Assembly: GCA_013112635.1 (NCBI GenBank)
Contig: JABFGF010000003.1
Span: forward strand, 496,001 to 560,000
From: Calditrichota bacterium
GTDB taxonomy: Bacteria; Calditrichota; Calditrichia; Calditrichales; J004
DNA: 64,000 nt
Reading direction: 5' to 3'
The number at the start of each line of letters is the position of its first letter. Position 1 is the stretch's first letter. Both the position numbers and the translations under genes were made by a program. Positions 37,299-46,536 of this stretch are shown here, piece after piece. The notes under the pieces were generated by a model. The model was not told the DNA's origin, did no database searches, and saw nothing but the letters and a program-made list of their open reading frames with translations.

Positions 37299-38051
37299 AT
37301 GAAAAGAAACGATCTTGAAAAATATTTAAACAATCTTTTAGATCTTGAAAAATACCATGATATGTGTCCCAACGGCCTACAGGTTGAAGGTCGTCCGGAA
37401 ATAAAAAAAATTGTTACCGGTGTAAGTGCTTGTGTTGAACTTTTCGAAGAAGCTTTAGCAAGAAATGCAGATGCTGTTTTAACACATCATGGCGTGATTT
37501 GGAATTTTGAAAAACCGCTGTACAAAGGCGGCTATAAAAAACGGATCAAGCTTCTTTTGGAAAATGATGTCAATTTATTTGGTTATCATCTGCCTTTGGA
37601 TGGCGATCCTGCTTTTGGGAATAATGCTCTTATTGCCAACTTGCTAAATGTCCAGGATGTTCAGCCTTTTGATGAATATAAAGGTGCCTATATTGGCTGC
37701 AGCGGTTCATTTGATAATTTACCACCGGAGCAATTGTTTGAACTTGTTAAAAAAGAAATAAATCCTGATGCACAGTTTTTCCCTTTTGGCCCTGAAAAAA
37801 TAAACTCCATTGGTATAATCAGCGGCGGTGCACAAAAAGAAATCAAAGAAGCTGTTTTACAGGGATTGGATGTTTTTTTAACCGGTGAGGCCAGCGAACA
37901 TATTTATCATTATGCCAAAGAAGAAGGTATCCATTTTATTGCTGCGGGCCATCATGCAACGGAAGTATTTGGTGTCCAAGCCCTGGGAAAACATATCAGG
38001 GAAAAGTTTGGAATTGAAGTTGAGTTTGTAAATATTCACAATCCAATATAA
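37299..38051 (+). CDS. Nif3-like dinuclear metal centre protein
   Basis: 251 residues from the ATG at 37299 (start chosen because the family opens at this helix). Metal ligands are seen in THHGVIW, YHLPLDGD and AGHHATE, with GEASEH near the end. Forms hexamers; a role as GTP cyclohydrolase-like or metal-delivery protein is proposed in the family but not settled. Followed at eight bases by a methyltransferase. Confidence 0.93.
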   Translation: MKRNDLEKYLNNLLDLEKYHDMCPNGLQVEGRPEIKKIVTGVSACVELFEEALARNADAVLTHHGVIWNFEKPLYKGGYKKRIKLLLENDVNLFGYHLPLDGDPAFGNNALIANLLNVQDVQPFDEYKGAYIGCSGSFDNLPPEQLFELVKKEINPDAQFFPFGPEKINSIGIISGGAQKEIKEAVLQGLDVFLTGEASEHIYHYAKEEGIHFIAAGHHATEVFGVQALGKHIREKFGIEVEFVNIHNPI

Positions 38052-38059
38052 ATAATTCT

Positions 38060-38791
38060 ATGAGTAATTATTCGCATGTCAATTATGCCTCATTAACAAT
38101 TGAGGATAAAAACCCTATAAAACGATTTCTGCAAAATAGACGGCTAAACCATGGGTTGAAAGTTTTAGAGGATCATTCAATTGAATCAAAAATAAATATT
38201 CTGGATTATGGTTCAGGTGATGGTGAATTGAGCTTACGTATAAACAGAATCTTACCAAGATCAGATATTAACTGCTATGAGCCGGCGGATTATTTAAGAC
38301 AACAAGCCGTTCAAAAGCTTTCAGAAAAAAAGCAGATTGAAGTTATTTCAAAAACGGACGGTTTAGAAAATAATTCATTTGATTTTATTTTTTGCCTGGA
38401 GGTTTTTGAACACCTTCCACCAAAGATAATCGAAAAAGAACTTCTTGAATTCAAAAGGCTTTTAAAACCAAATGGAAAACTTGTTTTAGGTATTCCAAAT
38501 GAAATTTTTTTTGCAGCTTTATTTAAAGGGGCATTAAGGTTTAAAAGAAGAAATAATGATTCAGATGGAAGTTTAAAAAATATTTTCTTATCTGCAATTG
38601 GGATTCCACCAAAAGAAAGGCTGGAAGTTAAATTTGATGGGATGCCATATTTCTTGCGGCACATGGGTTTTGACTACAGGGTCTTTACAAAACAGCTTTT
38701 AAACCATTTTTCAATCGAAAAAAGATATGGAAGTCCTAATTTAAGATTACCTATTTTTTTAAATTTCGAAGTCTACCTCGTTTGTTCGTGA
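38060..38791 (+). CDS. Class I SAM-dependent methyltransferase
   Basis: 243 residues with motif I ILDYGSGDGELSLR, CYEPAD as the acidic end of strand 2, FDFIFCLEVFEHLP as motif IV region and LKPNGKLVLGIPNE. A methyltransferase-11-type fold. The substrate cannot be read; it is likely in the same transcript as the nif3-like gene. Confidence 0.85.
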   Translation: MSNYSHVNYASLTIEDKNPIKRFLQNRRLNHGLKVLEDHSIESKINILDYGSGDGELSLRINRILPRSDINCYEPADYLRQQAVQKLSEKKQIEVISKTDGLENNSFDFIFCLEVFEHLPPKIIEKELLEFKRLLKPNGKLVLGIPNEIFFAALFKGALRFKRRNNDSDGSLKNIFLSAIGIPPKERLEVKFDGMPYFLRHMGFDYRVFTKQLLNHFSIEKRYGSPNLRLPIFLNFEVYLVCS

Positions 38792-38924
38792 GTTAAGTTT
38801 TTTAAATGATTATATATAGGCTTAATAAAATATCGTAATGTAGATTTTAGATGAAGGAGTTTATGTCTCGGGAGGTGTTTCGAAACTTCTAATGGTTTCA
38901 AAACTGATGTGCACTAAGTTCAAT

Positions 38925-39323
38925 TTATTTCACTAAATGTTTTATCAGTTTGTCATCAGCCTCAGGAAATTTATACTGATTTAGTTCACTTTTAGTGATC
39001 CAGCGAAAATCATCAATTTCAAGGCATTTAACTTCCTGATTTTCTTCAGTCAGATAACAATCATAGAAATACAGTTTTACGCGTTTCATTGAATACTCTG
39101 CGGTTTCTGTCCAGAATAGTTTACCAACTTTAATATCTAAATCAGTCTCTTCTTTTATCTCACGGGCAAGGGCAATTTTCTGCTCTTCACCATCTTCCAC
39201 TTTGCCTCCTGGGAATTCCCATAATCCTGCCAGGTGAAATCCTTCAGGTCTTTTAGTAATTAAAAATTTGTTTTGGGAGTTGTGGATTATTGCAGCTACA
39301 ACGTCAATTTCAAATCGATTCAT
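38925..39323 (-). CDS. MutT-like Nudix hydrolase
   Basis: 132 residues. The Nudix box runs from GGKVEDGEE to AREIKEET and is complete (G-x5-E-x7-RE-x2-EE). DVVAAIIHNSQNKFLITKRP and LAGLWEFPG are typical of 8-oxo-dGTP diphosphatases of the MutT/CtfA type. Its ATG shares one base with the stop of the TPR gene upstream (TAATG). Confidence 0.88.
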   Translation of the reverse strand: MNRFEIDVVAAIIHNSQNKFLITKRPEGFHLAGLWEFPGGKVEDGEEQKIALAREIKEETDLDIKVGKLFWTETAEYSMKRVKLYFYDCYLTEENQEVKCLEIDDFRWITKSELNQYKFPEADDKLIKHLVK

Positions 39324-39808
39324 TAATTGTGTTTCGCAAGTAGTGATTGTAGTGCCTGTTCGGCTGGAGTGTAATTGTCATTTTCCTGAATAGCCATTTT
39401 ATAACATTTTAAAGCTTCATCCCAATGGCCCTTAAATTCATACACGCGGCCAAGGTTTAGCCAGGGATAACAATAATTTTTATAATTTGGTGCATCAAGT
39501 GCTTTCTTTAGCCAATCCATCGCTTCATCAAATTTATTTTGCTGCAGCAGGTAGGCACCAATATCGTTATATGGATTGCCATAACTCGGGTCAAGATCGA
39601 TGGCATGCTTACATTCTTCGATGGCCTTATCGTAAAGACCTTTTAAACTTAGAACCCAACCCAGATAAGTATAAGCTTTTGCTGATGGATAAAATTCAAT
39701 TGAGCGTCTGTAAAAATGGGCAGCACGATCCAGATGACCGTTGTTTTGCAGAATAAAACCTTTTTCAAAAAAATCTTTGGCTATGTCTGATTTGTTGTTT
39801 TTGCCCAT
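39323..39808 (-). CDS. TPR repeat protein
   Basis: 161 residues with about four tetratricopeptide repeats (AAHFYRRSIEFYPSA, AIEECKHAIDLDPSYG, AMDWLKKALDAP, ALKCYKMAIQEND). No signal peptide, so probably a cytoplasmic binding scaffold. Coupled to the Nudix gene by a one-base overlap. Confidence 0.88.
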   Translation of the reverse strand: MGKNNKSDIAKDFFEKGFILQNNGHLDRAAHFYRRSIEFYPSAKAYTYLGWVLSLKGLYDKAIEECKHAIDLDPSYGNPYNDIGAYLLQQNKFDEAMDWLKKALDAPNYKNYCYPWLNLGRVYEFKGHWDEALKCYKMAIQENDNYTPAEQALQSLLAKHN

Positions 39809-39840
39809 ACATTTTAACGGTTTAAAATATTTGTTAGAGT

Positions 39841-39918
39841 TGTCATACTTAACGCCAGTGAAGTATCCTTTCCGGGAAGTGGATTCTTCACTTTACTATG
39901 TAACGTTTCAGAATGACA
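39841..39918. repeat. Two-armed interspersed repeat, copy 2
   Basis: Left arm TGTCATACTTAACG..AGTGAAGTATCC; the right arm, on the other strand, reads TGTCATTCTGAAACG...AGTGAAGAATCC. As RNA it would fold into a long imperfect hairpin in the gap between the prs and TPR genes. Confidence 0.75.
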
Positions 39919-39942
39919 ATTGTAGGCTATAAAAAACATTAC

Positions 39943-40989
39943 TTACCTCAATAACTCCGACACAGATCTCTTGGTGTTGATATGATAAATCACTTTGGCA
40001 AAAAGTGGTGCTATGGAAACTTCATCATACCATTCATTTCTTTTCAGAAAATCCTTACCATGCATTACTGCGTCTGTTCCAATAATTCGGGTGATTACCC
40101 CTTCTTCATAAGCCTTGCTCATAATTTCTTCTGCATGCCCGTTAAAAAATGGCAGGGAACAGGTTATGTAAATATTTCCGGCGCCTTTATCTTTCAGCAA
40201 TTTTGCCGCATTAACCATTGTACCACCTGTGCTAATCATGTCATCGGGTATCAAAACATCTTTTCCGGTTACATCACCCACCAGACGCATACTTTCAATT
40301 GTACTGGCTTTGGAATAGTCGCGTGCTTTATCCACAATCGCAAGATCGGTTTCCATGGTTTTAGAGTAAAAGCGGGCTTTTTCTGCTCCTCCTACATCCG
40401 GGGCTGTAATGACCAAGTTATCTGTTTTATAATTGTTTTTAAAATGTGTTAACAGTGTACGCGATGCATGCAAATCTTCCATGCGTGCAGTTGTAAAAAA
40501 GCCCATAATCGCTTCGGCATGAACATCCAAAGTTATTACCCGGTTTGCACCGGATACTTCTAAAAACTGTGCAACCTGCTTTGCCGTGATTCCTTCCCGG
40601 GTTTTTTTTCGTTCCTGGCGCGAATATGCATATTGTGGCATTACGACAGAAATCGAATCAGCATCGGATTGGTAAGCGGCGTGGACAGCTGTAAACAATG
40701 CCATCAAATTGTCATTTATTGATTTTTCGGATCGTGGATCATCAAAACACTGAACGATATAATGGTCATCGCCACGTATGTTTTCAGAAATTTCACTTTT
40801 AATTTCGCCATTCCCAAAAGTGATTTCACGAGAAGTGGTCCGGCGAATCTGAATTATATCGCCCTCACCTCTAATTTTTTGATTAAGGGATTTGATTATC
40901 CGTTCGGCAAAATCTATCCCGGAATCACAGGCTGAGATGCTGAGCGCGCCGCGTTCACCTTTTCGTTTATGGAGAAATGTCTGGGTCAT
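39943..40989 (-). CDS. prs: Ribose-phosphate pyrophosphokinase
   Basis: Makes PRPP from ribose 5-phosphate and ATP. 348 residues, about 30 longer than the usual bacterial enzyme, with extra N-terminal residues. PQYAYSRQERKKTREG holds the flexible loop, TLDVHAEAIMGFF the metal His, and DVLIPDDMISTGGT the PRPP-binding motif. The N-terminal half differs from the standard pattern (RSEKSINDNLMALFTAV where NDxLMELLxxxDA is usual), so it may be a subgroup enzyme. It lies 12 bases after the SuhB-like gene and is probably in the same transcript. Confidence 0.93.
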   Translation of the reverse strand: MTQTFLHKRKGERGALSISACDSGIDFAERIIKSLNQKIRGEGDIIQIRRTTSREITFGNGEIKSEISENIRGDDHYIVQCFDDPRSEKSINDNLMALFTAVHAAYQSDADSISVVMPQYAYSRQERKKTREGITAKQVAQFLEVSGANRVITLDVHAEAIMGFFTTARMEDLHASRTLLTHFKNNYKTDNLVITAPDVGGAEKARFYSKTMETDLAIVDKARDYSKASTIESMRLVGDVTGKDVLIPDDMISTGGTMVNAAKLLKDKGAGNIYITCSLPFFNGHAEEIMSKAYEEGVITRIIGTDAVMHGKDFLKRNEWYDEVSIAPLFAKVIYHINTKRSVSELLR

Positions 40990-41001
40990 TTAAATATCCT
41001 C

Positions 41002-41802
41002 TTAAATTGTTTTAAAAAACGGAAAACTGCGGCGAATAATTTCACCTAAATTTTCATGTATTTTTGTATTTGATGCAAGAACGTAAGAGCTGTTCATATA
41101 ATAAGGCTTATTCCAAAAATCTGTGATTGTACCGCCGGCTTCTTTTATTAAAATTGAACCTGCCGCCATATCCCATGGTTTTAAACCAATTTCCCAATAG
41201 CCGTCAAATTTGCCACTGGCGATATAAGCCAGATCTATTGCAGCTGCACCAAGCCGTCTTGCTCCAATGCTTTGTTCAAAAATCCCTGCAAAGACTTCAA
41301 GATATTCTTTTAAAATGTGTTTATTTTTAAATGGAAATCCCGTTGCAATAAAACTTTCCGTTAAAGTTTCTGTCTGTGAAACCCGGATTGGCTTACCATT
41401 AAAAAATGCTCCTTGTCCTTTTTCGGCCCAAAACATTTCATTTGTGATTGGGTTATAGACAACACCACAAATTATTTCATCATCAAATTCCAGGCCAATT
41501 GAAACCGCAAAAACCGGGATATTATGCAAGTAATTTGTTGTACCATCCAAAGGATCAATAATCCAGCGATAAGAATTTTTTAGCGCATCTGTTCCGCTCT
41601 CCTCAGCAAGTATTTCATGCTTGGGAAAAGCCGACCGGATTATTTCAATAATTTTCTTTTCAGAGCTTTCATCAACAAAACTTAGGAAATCGACGGAGGA
41701 TTTTTTGCGAATCTCACTTTGCTGAACTTTGCCAAAGTTTCCAGTTAATATTTTTCCGGCTTCTATGGCTGCTGTTTTGGCTGTCTCGAGAAAATTGGTC
41801 AT
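41002..41802 (-). CDS. suhB: Inositol monophosphatase (SuhB family)
   Basis: 266 residues. Metal-binding and catalytic motifs: AEESGT, IIDPLDGTTNYLHNIP and KPWDMAAGSILIKEAGG. Hydrolyses inositol or similar sugar monophosphates. Symbol from family resemblance. It lies directly ahead of prs on the minus strand. Confidence 0.9.
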   Translation of the reverse strand: MTNFLETAKTAAIEAGKILTGNFGKVQQSEIRKKSSVDFLSFVDESSEKKIIEIIRSAFPKHEILAEESGTDALKNSYRWIIDPLDGTTNYLHNIPVFAVSIGLEFDDEIICGVVYNPITNEMFWAEKGQGAFFNGKPIRVSQTETLTESFIATGFPFKNKHILKEYLEVFAGIFEQSIGARRLGAAAIDLAYIASGKFDGYWEIGLKPWDMAAGSILIKEAGGTITDFWNKPYYMNSSYVLASNTKIHENLGEIIRRSFPFFKTI

Positions 41803-41812
41803 ATTCCAAACT

Positions 41813-41902
41813 TGTCATTCAGAGCGTAATGCAATGGAGTGAAGAATCTCATGATTTTAATTGAGTTAACCATTTGTGGATGCTTCGTTCCTCAGCATGA
41901 CA
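41813..41902. repeat. Two-armed interspersed repeat, copy 3
   Basis: Left arm TGTCATTCAGAGCG...GAGTGAAGAATCTC; the right arm on the other strand reads TGTCATGCTGAGG.ACGAAGCATCC. It lies between the two inositol-phosphatase family genes. Confidence 0.75.
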
Positions 41903-41906
41903 CCTA

Positions 41907-41941
41907 TAAAAAAAGCCTTGCAGGCAAACACCCACAAGGCT
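41907..41941 (-). terminator. Intrinsic terminator of the nucleotidase-like gene
   Basis: On the minus strand AGCCTTG..CAAGGCT pairs (41935-41941 with 41914-41920) and is followed by seven T's. It closes the upstream gene just before the interspersed repeat. Confidence 0.8.
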
Positions 41942-41945
41942 CAAA

Positions 41946-42890
41946 TTAATTTACATTTTCCAAAACCATGTCGTGGAATTGACCATTTGTGCCAATCACG
42001 CCACGGTTATTTTTTAGTTTTTTTCCCTGGCTAAAATCCAGTGGATTGCCATTTATATCGCTGATAATTCCACCTGCTTCTTCTACAATTATTACGCCGG
42101 CCGCATGGTCCCATATCTTTTCACGATAATCGGGCATTTCCGGCTTTGGCAGCCTCAAATAAACTTCTGCTTTGCCTTGGGCCAGAACGGCATATTTTAC
42201 CTGGCTGTCTACACGTACCGAATCTTTGCGCTCTCCAAAGGCATCAATTATTTTAGCTTGTGCACCATGGTTGGCATGTCCGGTTTCCACACTTTCCAGA
42301 AAGCGTACTTTTTCATCCGGGTTTTGATTGGAGACATTTATATCGCGTGAACTGTCCATGGAGAAATTGCAAGCTACTGAACCGTCTCCTTTTGTGGCAT
42401 ATAAAAGTGTGCCTTGGTTTTGATCATCATAATCAAGGTTTGGGCAGCCCAACACGCCAAGAACAATTTCACCATTTTTAATTAGGGCCAATGCCACCGC
42501 ATATTGTTCGCCACGCAAAAATCCTTTAGTGCCGTCAATAGGATCCAAAGTCCAAAACAGATCATTGGCTTCCCCGTTACCTAAATCGATGGCATCAATT
42601 ATCTGATCGTTATGCCAATCGCCTAAAAACGATTTAATTTTATCTAACAGTGATTTGTTTTCTGCTTCTTTTAATGAGCCGGAATCTTCTTCGCCAACAA
42701 TTGGGATATCCGGAAATTGTTCATTTAATATGCTGCACACAATTGCCTGAGATGCATAATCTGCAATTGTTACCGGGCTTTTATCTTTTTTTGTGATGCT
42801 GTCTTCGCTAACAAGCTGCGCCTGAATTTCGCTGCAAATCATTGAGGCGGCTGTAACCGCTTTAATAGCACTGTTTAGATATTTTTCCAT
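41946..42890 (-). CDS. 3'(2'),5'-bisphosphate nucleotidase-like, inositol phosphatase family
   Basis: 314 residues. VTIADYASQAIV, VGEEDSG, TLDPIDGTKGFLRGEQYAV and WDHAAGVIIVEEAGG are the HAL2/BPNT form of the inositol-phosphatase fold; GTKGFLR is typical of PAP phosphatases that recycle 3'-phosphoadenosine 5'-phosphate from sulfate metabolism. A paralogue of the SuhB-like gene, but separated from it by a terminator and a repeat. Confidence 0.88.
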   Translation of the reverse strand: MEKYLNSAIKAVTAASMICSEIQAQLVSEDSITKKDKSPVTIADYASQAIVCSILNEQFPDIPIVGEEDSGSLKEAENKSLLDKIKSFLGDWHNDQIIDAIDLGNGEANDLFWTLDPIDGTKGFLRGEQYAVALALIKNGEIVLGVLGCPNLDYDDQNQGTLLYATKGDGSVACNFSMDSSRDINVSNQNPDEKVRFLESVETGHANHGAQAKIIDAFGERKDSVRVDSQVKYAVLAQGKAEVYLRLPKPEMPDYREKIWDHAAGVIIVEEAGGIISDINGNPLDFSQGKKLKNNRGVIGTNGQFHDMVLENVN

Positions 42891-43004
42891 CCATGAATCC
42901 GATCTGTTTGAGAGGTGATTTGTTGTGGCGCAAAATTACAGTTATTAGGATTGGAAAGCAAAGGAAGTTGACATGAAAATTTTTTATTGAAAAGGAGAAT
43001 ATAT

Positions 43005-43787
43005 TTAATATTCAGTGTTCAAAATCCAGTTAACTATCATTTCATCAGACATCAATTTTCCAATTACCCGGTAGTCGGAGTCCTTCAAAGGATTATCTGT
43101 GTTTAGCTTTTCAGACATAACTCCAATTTCCGGCTGATAGTAATTTGAATGAACAAAACTTGTTTTATTATTTTTTACAATGATGAACCCGACATGACTA
43201 TCAAGCCCGACTAAGTAAAGGCCATCTCCAGCATCTTGAAGATGTTTTTCTACTTCAGAAATTGGTCTGTTTGAAAAACGTTTGATATTATTCTTGGCAA
43301 GTTTTTTAATGAATACTTCCGATGCGGACTGCGCCCATTGAACTCTTGGAATATTAAATCCAACATCGGTTAAGATATTTGTTACAAAATAACCACAGGC
43401 AATTTTTCCCTGTCCTGGTATTCTGGTTGCCCCATTAAAATCCCATTCTGTTCCATACCAAAAAGGAAAAATATCAGATGCTATTGTTTTGATTAAGAAT
43501 TTTCTTGCCTGGTTGACGATTGAATCTTTTGTTGTGGAATCGGAGATAGTATATAATTTTTTTATTTCCTCTCTTTGAACCACTATTTCCTGAATAACAG
43601 TTGAATACTCCTTTACTTCAGTTTGTCCGTTGCTGGGAACTGCTGAAAAAAGGGATACTATTATTATTATTATCAAGAATTTATTGGATATGAGATTTTT
43701 GTCCAGAAAAGTTTTCCTTTTGTTGATTATCTCGTTGATTGATCCACCTTTTTTAGCACAAATTTTGTTTGGAACCTTCCATACCAT
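43005..43787 (-). CDS. Exported cysteine peptidase-like protein, NlpC/P60-type fold suspected
   Basis: 260 residues from the first ATG, but this start lies 61 bases inside the upstream gene, and the signal-like stretch NKFLIIIIIVSLFSAVPSNG begins only at about residue 35. A start near residue 27 (CTG behind AGGAAA) may be the real one. Later motifs: KIACGYFVTN (candidate nucleophile Cys), VGLDSHVGFI (candidate His) and SFVHSNY. These fit a papain-like/NlpC amidase fold of a periplasmic or secreted enzyme. Family call tentative. Confidence 0.55.
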   Translation of the reverse strand: MVWKVPNKICAKKGGSINEIINKRKTFLDKNLISNKFLIIIIIVSLFSAVPSNGQTEVKEYSTVIQEIVVQREEIKKLYTISDSTTKDSIVNQARKFLIKTIASDIFPFWYGTEWDFNGATRIPGQGKIACGYFVTNILTDVGFNIPRVQWAQSASEVFIKKLAKNNIKRFSNRPISEVEKHLQDAGDGLYLVGLDSHVGFIIVKNNKTSFVHSNYYQPEIGVMSEKLNTDNPLKDSDYRVIGKLMSDEMIVNWILNTEY

Positions 43788-44275
43788 GCAGGTCGCGTTC
43801 CATCAGGATAAATTTCATCAAACATTGTTAAATCCATTTTATTGTTTTCTATCTTGAACCGATAAAACTGTTTACCGCCCTCAAAACCAGGAACTTTGGC
43901 GATCTTTGCCGTTGTGGTTATTGTTGAATCAGAGTATCTGTAATCTCCACAATTAAAAACTATCGATTTAAACCCTGATAATATTTCGGGGTCGGTTGGT
44001 TGGGATAGATTTTGGAAAGGAACCCTTGGAACGTCTGTTGGAGTCCACATGATTGAATAGCTATCAGCAGTTAATATTAACATTCCTGGTTGGGCTTTTT
44101 CGATTGAAAAGGTTGTGTCCTTGGTAATCCAATGGATTGATTGCATTTCCCAGGTTCCTAAAAATGTAGGGTTTTTAATATCCTGCTGTTTTTCTTGAGA
44201 ATAATTCTGACAGGAGCAGAGCACCATGATAAGAAATAATAAAAATGTGGTTGTAAAAATTAGTTTTGAACTCAT
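43727..44275 (-). CDS. Lipocalin-like lipoprotein
   Basis: 182 residues, lipobox MVLCSC at about residues 17-22. GTWEMQSIHW and MLILTADSYSIMW followed by beta strands suggest the small lipocalin-like domain of bacterial envelope proteins. It ends overlapping the next gene. No substrate can be read. Confidence 0.65.
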   Translation of the reverse strand: MSSKLIFTTTFLLFLIMVLCSCQNYSQEKQQDIKNPTFLGTWEMQSIHWITKDTTFSIEKAQPGMLILTADSYSIMWTPTDVPRVPFQNLSQPTDPEILSGFKSIVFNCGDYRYSDSTITTTAKIAKVPGFEGGKQFYRFKIENNKMDLTMFDEIYPDGTRPAWYGRFQTKFVLKKVDQSTR

Positions 44276-44417
44276 TGTTTTTCCCTTCTCAACATTATGT
44301 AAGCTTTCTAATTGTAGTAATTGGTTGATTAGTGCCCTTCGATTATATGTCCGGTCTGGTTTTGAATTATAGCTTTGTGGTTGCAGTTATTTCCTGAGAT
44401 ATTATTTGTAAGTTGAT

Positions 44418-44783
44418 TTAAGGTTGCCTTAATATTTTTTCCATCTTTCTGCCTTTGGCCAATTCGTCAACCAACTTGTCCAGGTACCTCACTTGTTGTG
44501 TTAAAGGTGTTTCAATCTCTTCTATGCGGTAGCCGCAAATAACGCCTTTAATCAATTCCGCATTTGGATTTAATTTTGCTTGTGCAAAGAATGTTTTAAA
44601 AGTCGCTTTTTCATCAATTAGCTGTTGAAGCTTTTCGTTATCAAAGCTGGTCAGCCACTCAATCACCTGTAGCAACTCTGCTTTGGTCCGGCCTTTCTTC
44701 TCGACTTTTGTGATATAGTGTGGATACACTGAGGCGAAAGTCATTTTTGCGATCCGCTCATCATGTTCGGGTGTTGTTGTCAT
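44418..44783 (-). CDS. DUF2200 family protein
   Basis: 121 residues with [27 protein letters not shown] and later [16 protein letters not shown], the standard features of DUF2200. Helical and cytoplasmic; unknown function. It lies 16 bases after the methyltransferase gene on the same strand. Confidence 0.9.
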   Translation of the reverse strand: MTTTPEHDERIAKMTFASVYPHYITKVEKKGRTKAELLQVIEWLTSFDNEKLQQLIDEKATFKTFFAQAKLNPNAELIKGVICGYRIEEIETPLTQQVRYLDKLVDELAKGRKMEKILRQP

Positions 44784-44799
44784 ACCTAATCTCCTGGGA

Positions 44800-45387
44800 T
44801 TATTTTATTATTTCAATTTTGTAAATTTTAATAAGGGGATCGAAAGTGTCAATTTTGGTGTACTGAATATTTTCAATGGAATTTATTAACCCTTCAGTGA
44901 AGCCATTTTTTTTATAACTATTATAATTATGGTAATGTCCTGTAAACCTTTGGTCCAACCACAGCAGTGTGTTCTGTCTGCGATTTTCAGGTTTTGAAAA
45001 TCCACACACAATAATTGTTTTTGAAGTACCAATAATTCTTTTTAATAATTCCTTTGTTTCGGTCCATGGCAGTACATGGAAAAACAGACTTGCTATTGAA
45101 TAATCAATTTTTGTTTCAGGTAAAAACTCTTTTGATAAATCTTTTATTTCAAATTCAAGATTGTTAATACCCTCTTTTTTTTTACGTTTAGCGCAATATG
45201 CAATCAATGGTTCCGATATATCCAGGCCAATCCCTGTGTGAATTTTTCCTGATAGATTAAAAAGTAAATCGCCATTTCCACATCCAAACTCTACCACAGT
45301 TGAATTTGGCTCAACAAGTTCTGTAATTTGCTGACGTATAGGACGTAAGTATTTGTCTACCGTATTTGCTTTAAATGTTCCTATCAT
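44800..45387 (-). CDS. Small SAM-dependent methyltransferase
   Basis: 195 residues; motif [30 protein letters not shown] and [15 protein letters not shown] class I methyltransferase of unknown target. The family often acts on small molecules. Upstream of the DUF2200 gene in a minus-strand run. Confidence 0.83.
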   Translation of the reverse strand: MIGTFKANTVDKYLRPIRQQITELVEPNSTVVEFGCGNGDLLFNLSGKIHTGIGLDISEPLIAYCAKRKKKEGINNLEFEIKDLSKEFLPETKIDYSIASLFFHVLPWTETKELLKRIIGTSKTIIVCGFSKPENRRQNTLLWLDQRFTGHYHNYNSYKKNGFTEGLINSIENIQYTKIDTFDPLIKIYKIEIIK

Positions 45388-45473
45388 ATTAATTACTATT
45401 TGACAATTTTTTTTTTGCCGCTAAACTATCATATATAAAATAAAATGTAAAATAATAAGACACATCCATGATG

Positions 45474-46307
45474 TTAAAAAGGTTTTGGGTTAAAGCCAAT
45501 TCCAAAACTTATACCCGGACCTTTAAAATTTTTCGAAACTAAATACGACAAATTAATTGAAAATTTAATATTTCTTTCAATTACATATGAACCTATAGAA
45601 GCACCAAAGGCAAAGGGATCATCAGAATTAATCCCAAATACCGCACCTGCATCTATGGACCATATAGTCTTCGGAATTTGTATTAAATCAAATCTTGAAG
45701 CTATATAATAAAAGCGTGAAGTCTCTCTCTTATCGTATCCGAACTCAGCAGGCCTGAAATTGATAAATAAGAAATTATTAACACCTAAACCAAAATAGTA
45801 ACCTGGCTTTAGGGTAAATTCAATTTCCAGTGATTGGTTAACCAAATTATCCGAAACTATACCAATGTTTGATTTAAAAAAAACACCATTCTTTAAAGGG
45901 GGTTTGATAATCTCTTCATTTAAATATGCTTCTCCTGTTTCTGGAAAATTCAGAACTTCGAGCACACTAGTTGCATTATATTCAATGTTGTTTACACTAA
46001 TTAAAAATACTGAATCAGGCCCGTCAGAATTCACAAACATTAAGTAGTTGTCAGACTCAGCTAATACCTTACATTTTATTCGGCTCGAATCATTTAAATA
46101 AACAAAGTCTGCTCTTGAAAAGATAAATGATTTTATAAACTCTTTCGGAACTATCCTTATTATCGGCCCTTTTTTTATACTTACATTTTGATCGGTTGAA
46201 TGAGTTATTATTCCTTCATAGGCCTGGTCATTTATTAGTAAAATTGAATCAGCAATTAATTTGTTAACAGTTATGAATGTGAAAATTAGTAAGATTATAT
46301 TTTTCAT
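45474..46307 (-). CDS. Outer membrane beta-barrel protein, unknown
   Basis: 277 residues with a signal peptide (ending LIA-D). The first 100 residues are an alternating beta module (ILLINDQAYEGIITHST, VYLNDSSRIKCKVLA), then from about residue 140 repeated amphipathic strands ending in Phe (GISFGIGFNPKPF at the end), as in porin-like or OmpW-like barrels. The first part resembles bacterial SH3- or Tudor-like 'LxDG..Y.G.I' modules. Not recognised further. Divergent from the alpha-2-macroglobulin gene. Confidence 0.65.
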   Translation of the reverse strand: MKNIILLIFTFITVNKLIADSILLINDQAYEGIITHSTDQNVSIKKGPIIRIVPKEFIKSFIFSRADFVYLNDSSRIKCKVLAESDNYLMFVNSDGPDSVFLISVNNIEYNATSVLEVLNFPETGEAYLNEEIIKPPLKNGVFFKSNIGIVSDNLVNQSLEIEFTLKPGYYFGLGVNNFLFINFRPAEFGYDKRETSRFYYIASRFDLIQIPKTIWSIDAGAVFGINSDDPFAFGASIGSYVIERNIKFSINLSYLVSKNFKGPGISFGIGFNPKPF

Positions 46308-46536
46308 GGATTAATTTTAACAATTCTTAAACAACTTTACTTGGATTCAATTAATAAAAACAACAATTGATGTTATAATTTAACAGTTATGGAGCAAGTT
46401 ACAAAATACACCTGATATAATCTCACAATCTGGCCATTTCTACCTTTTTTCTTTCTTGCCACGTTGGTATATTGCGTTAAGCGTTTCTCTCAAATTTCAA
46501 ATACTATCTTTTTTACAAAACCAAGCGGGGCATCCA

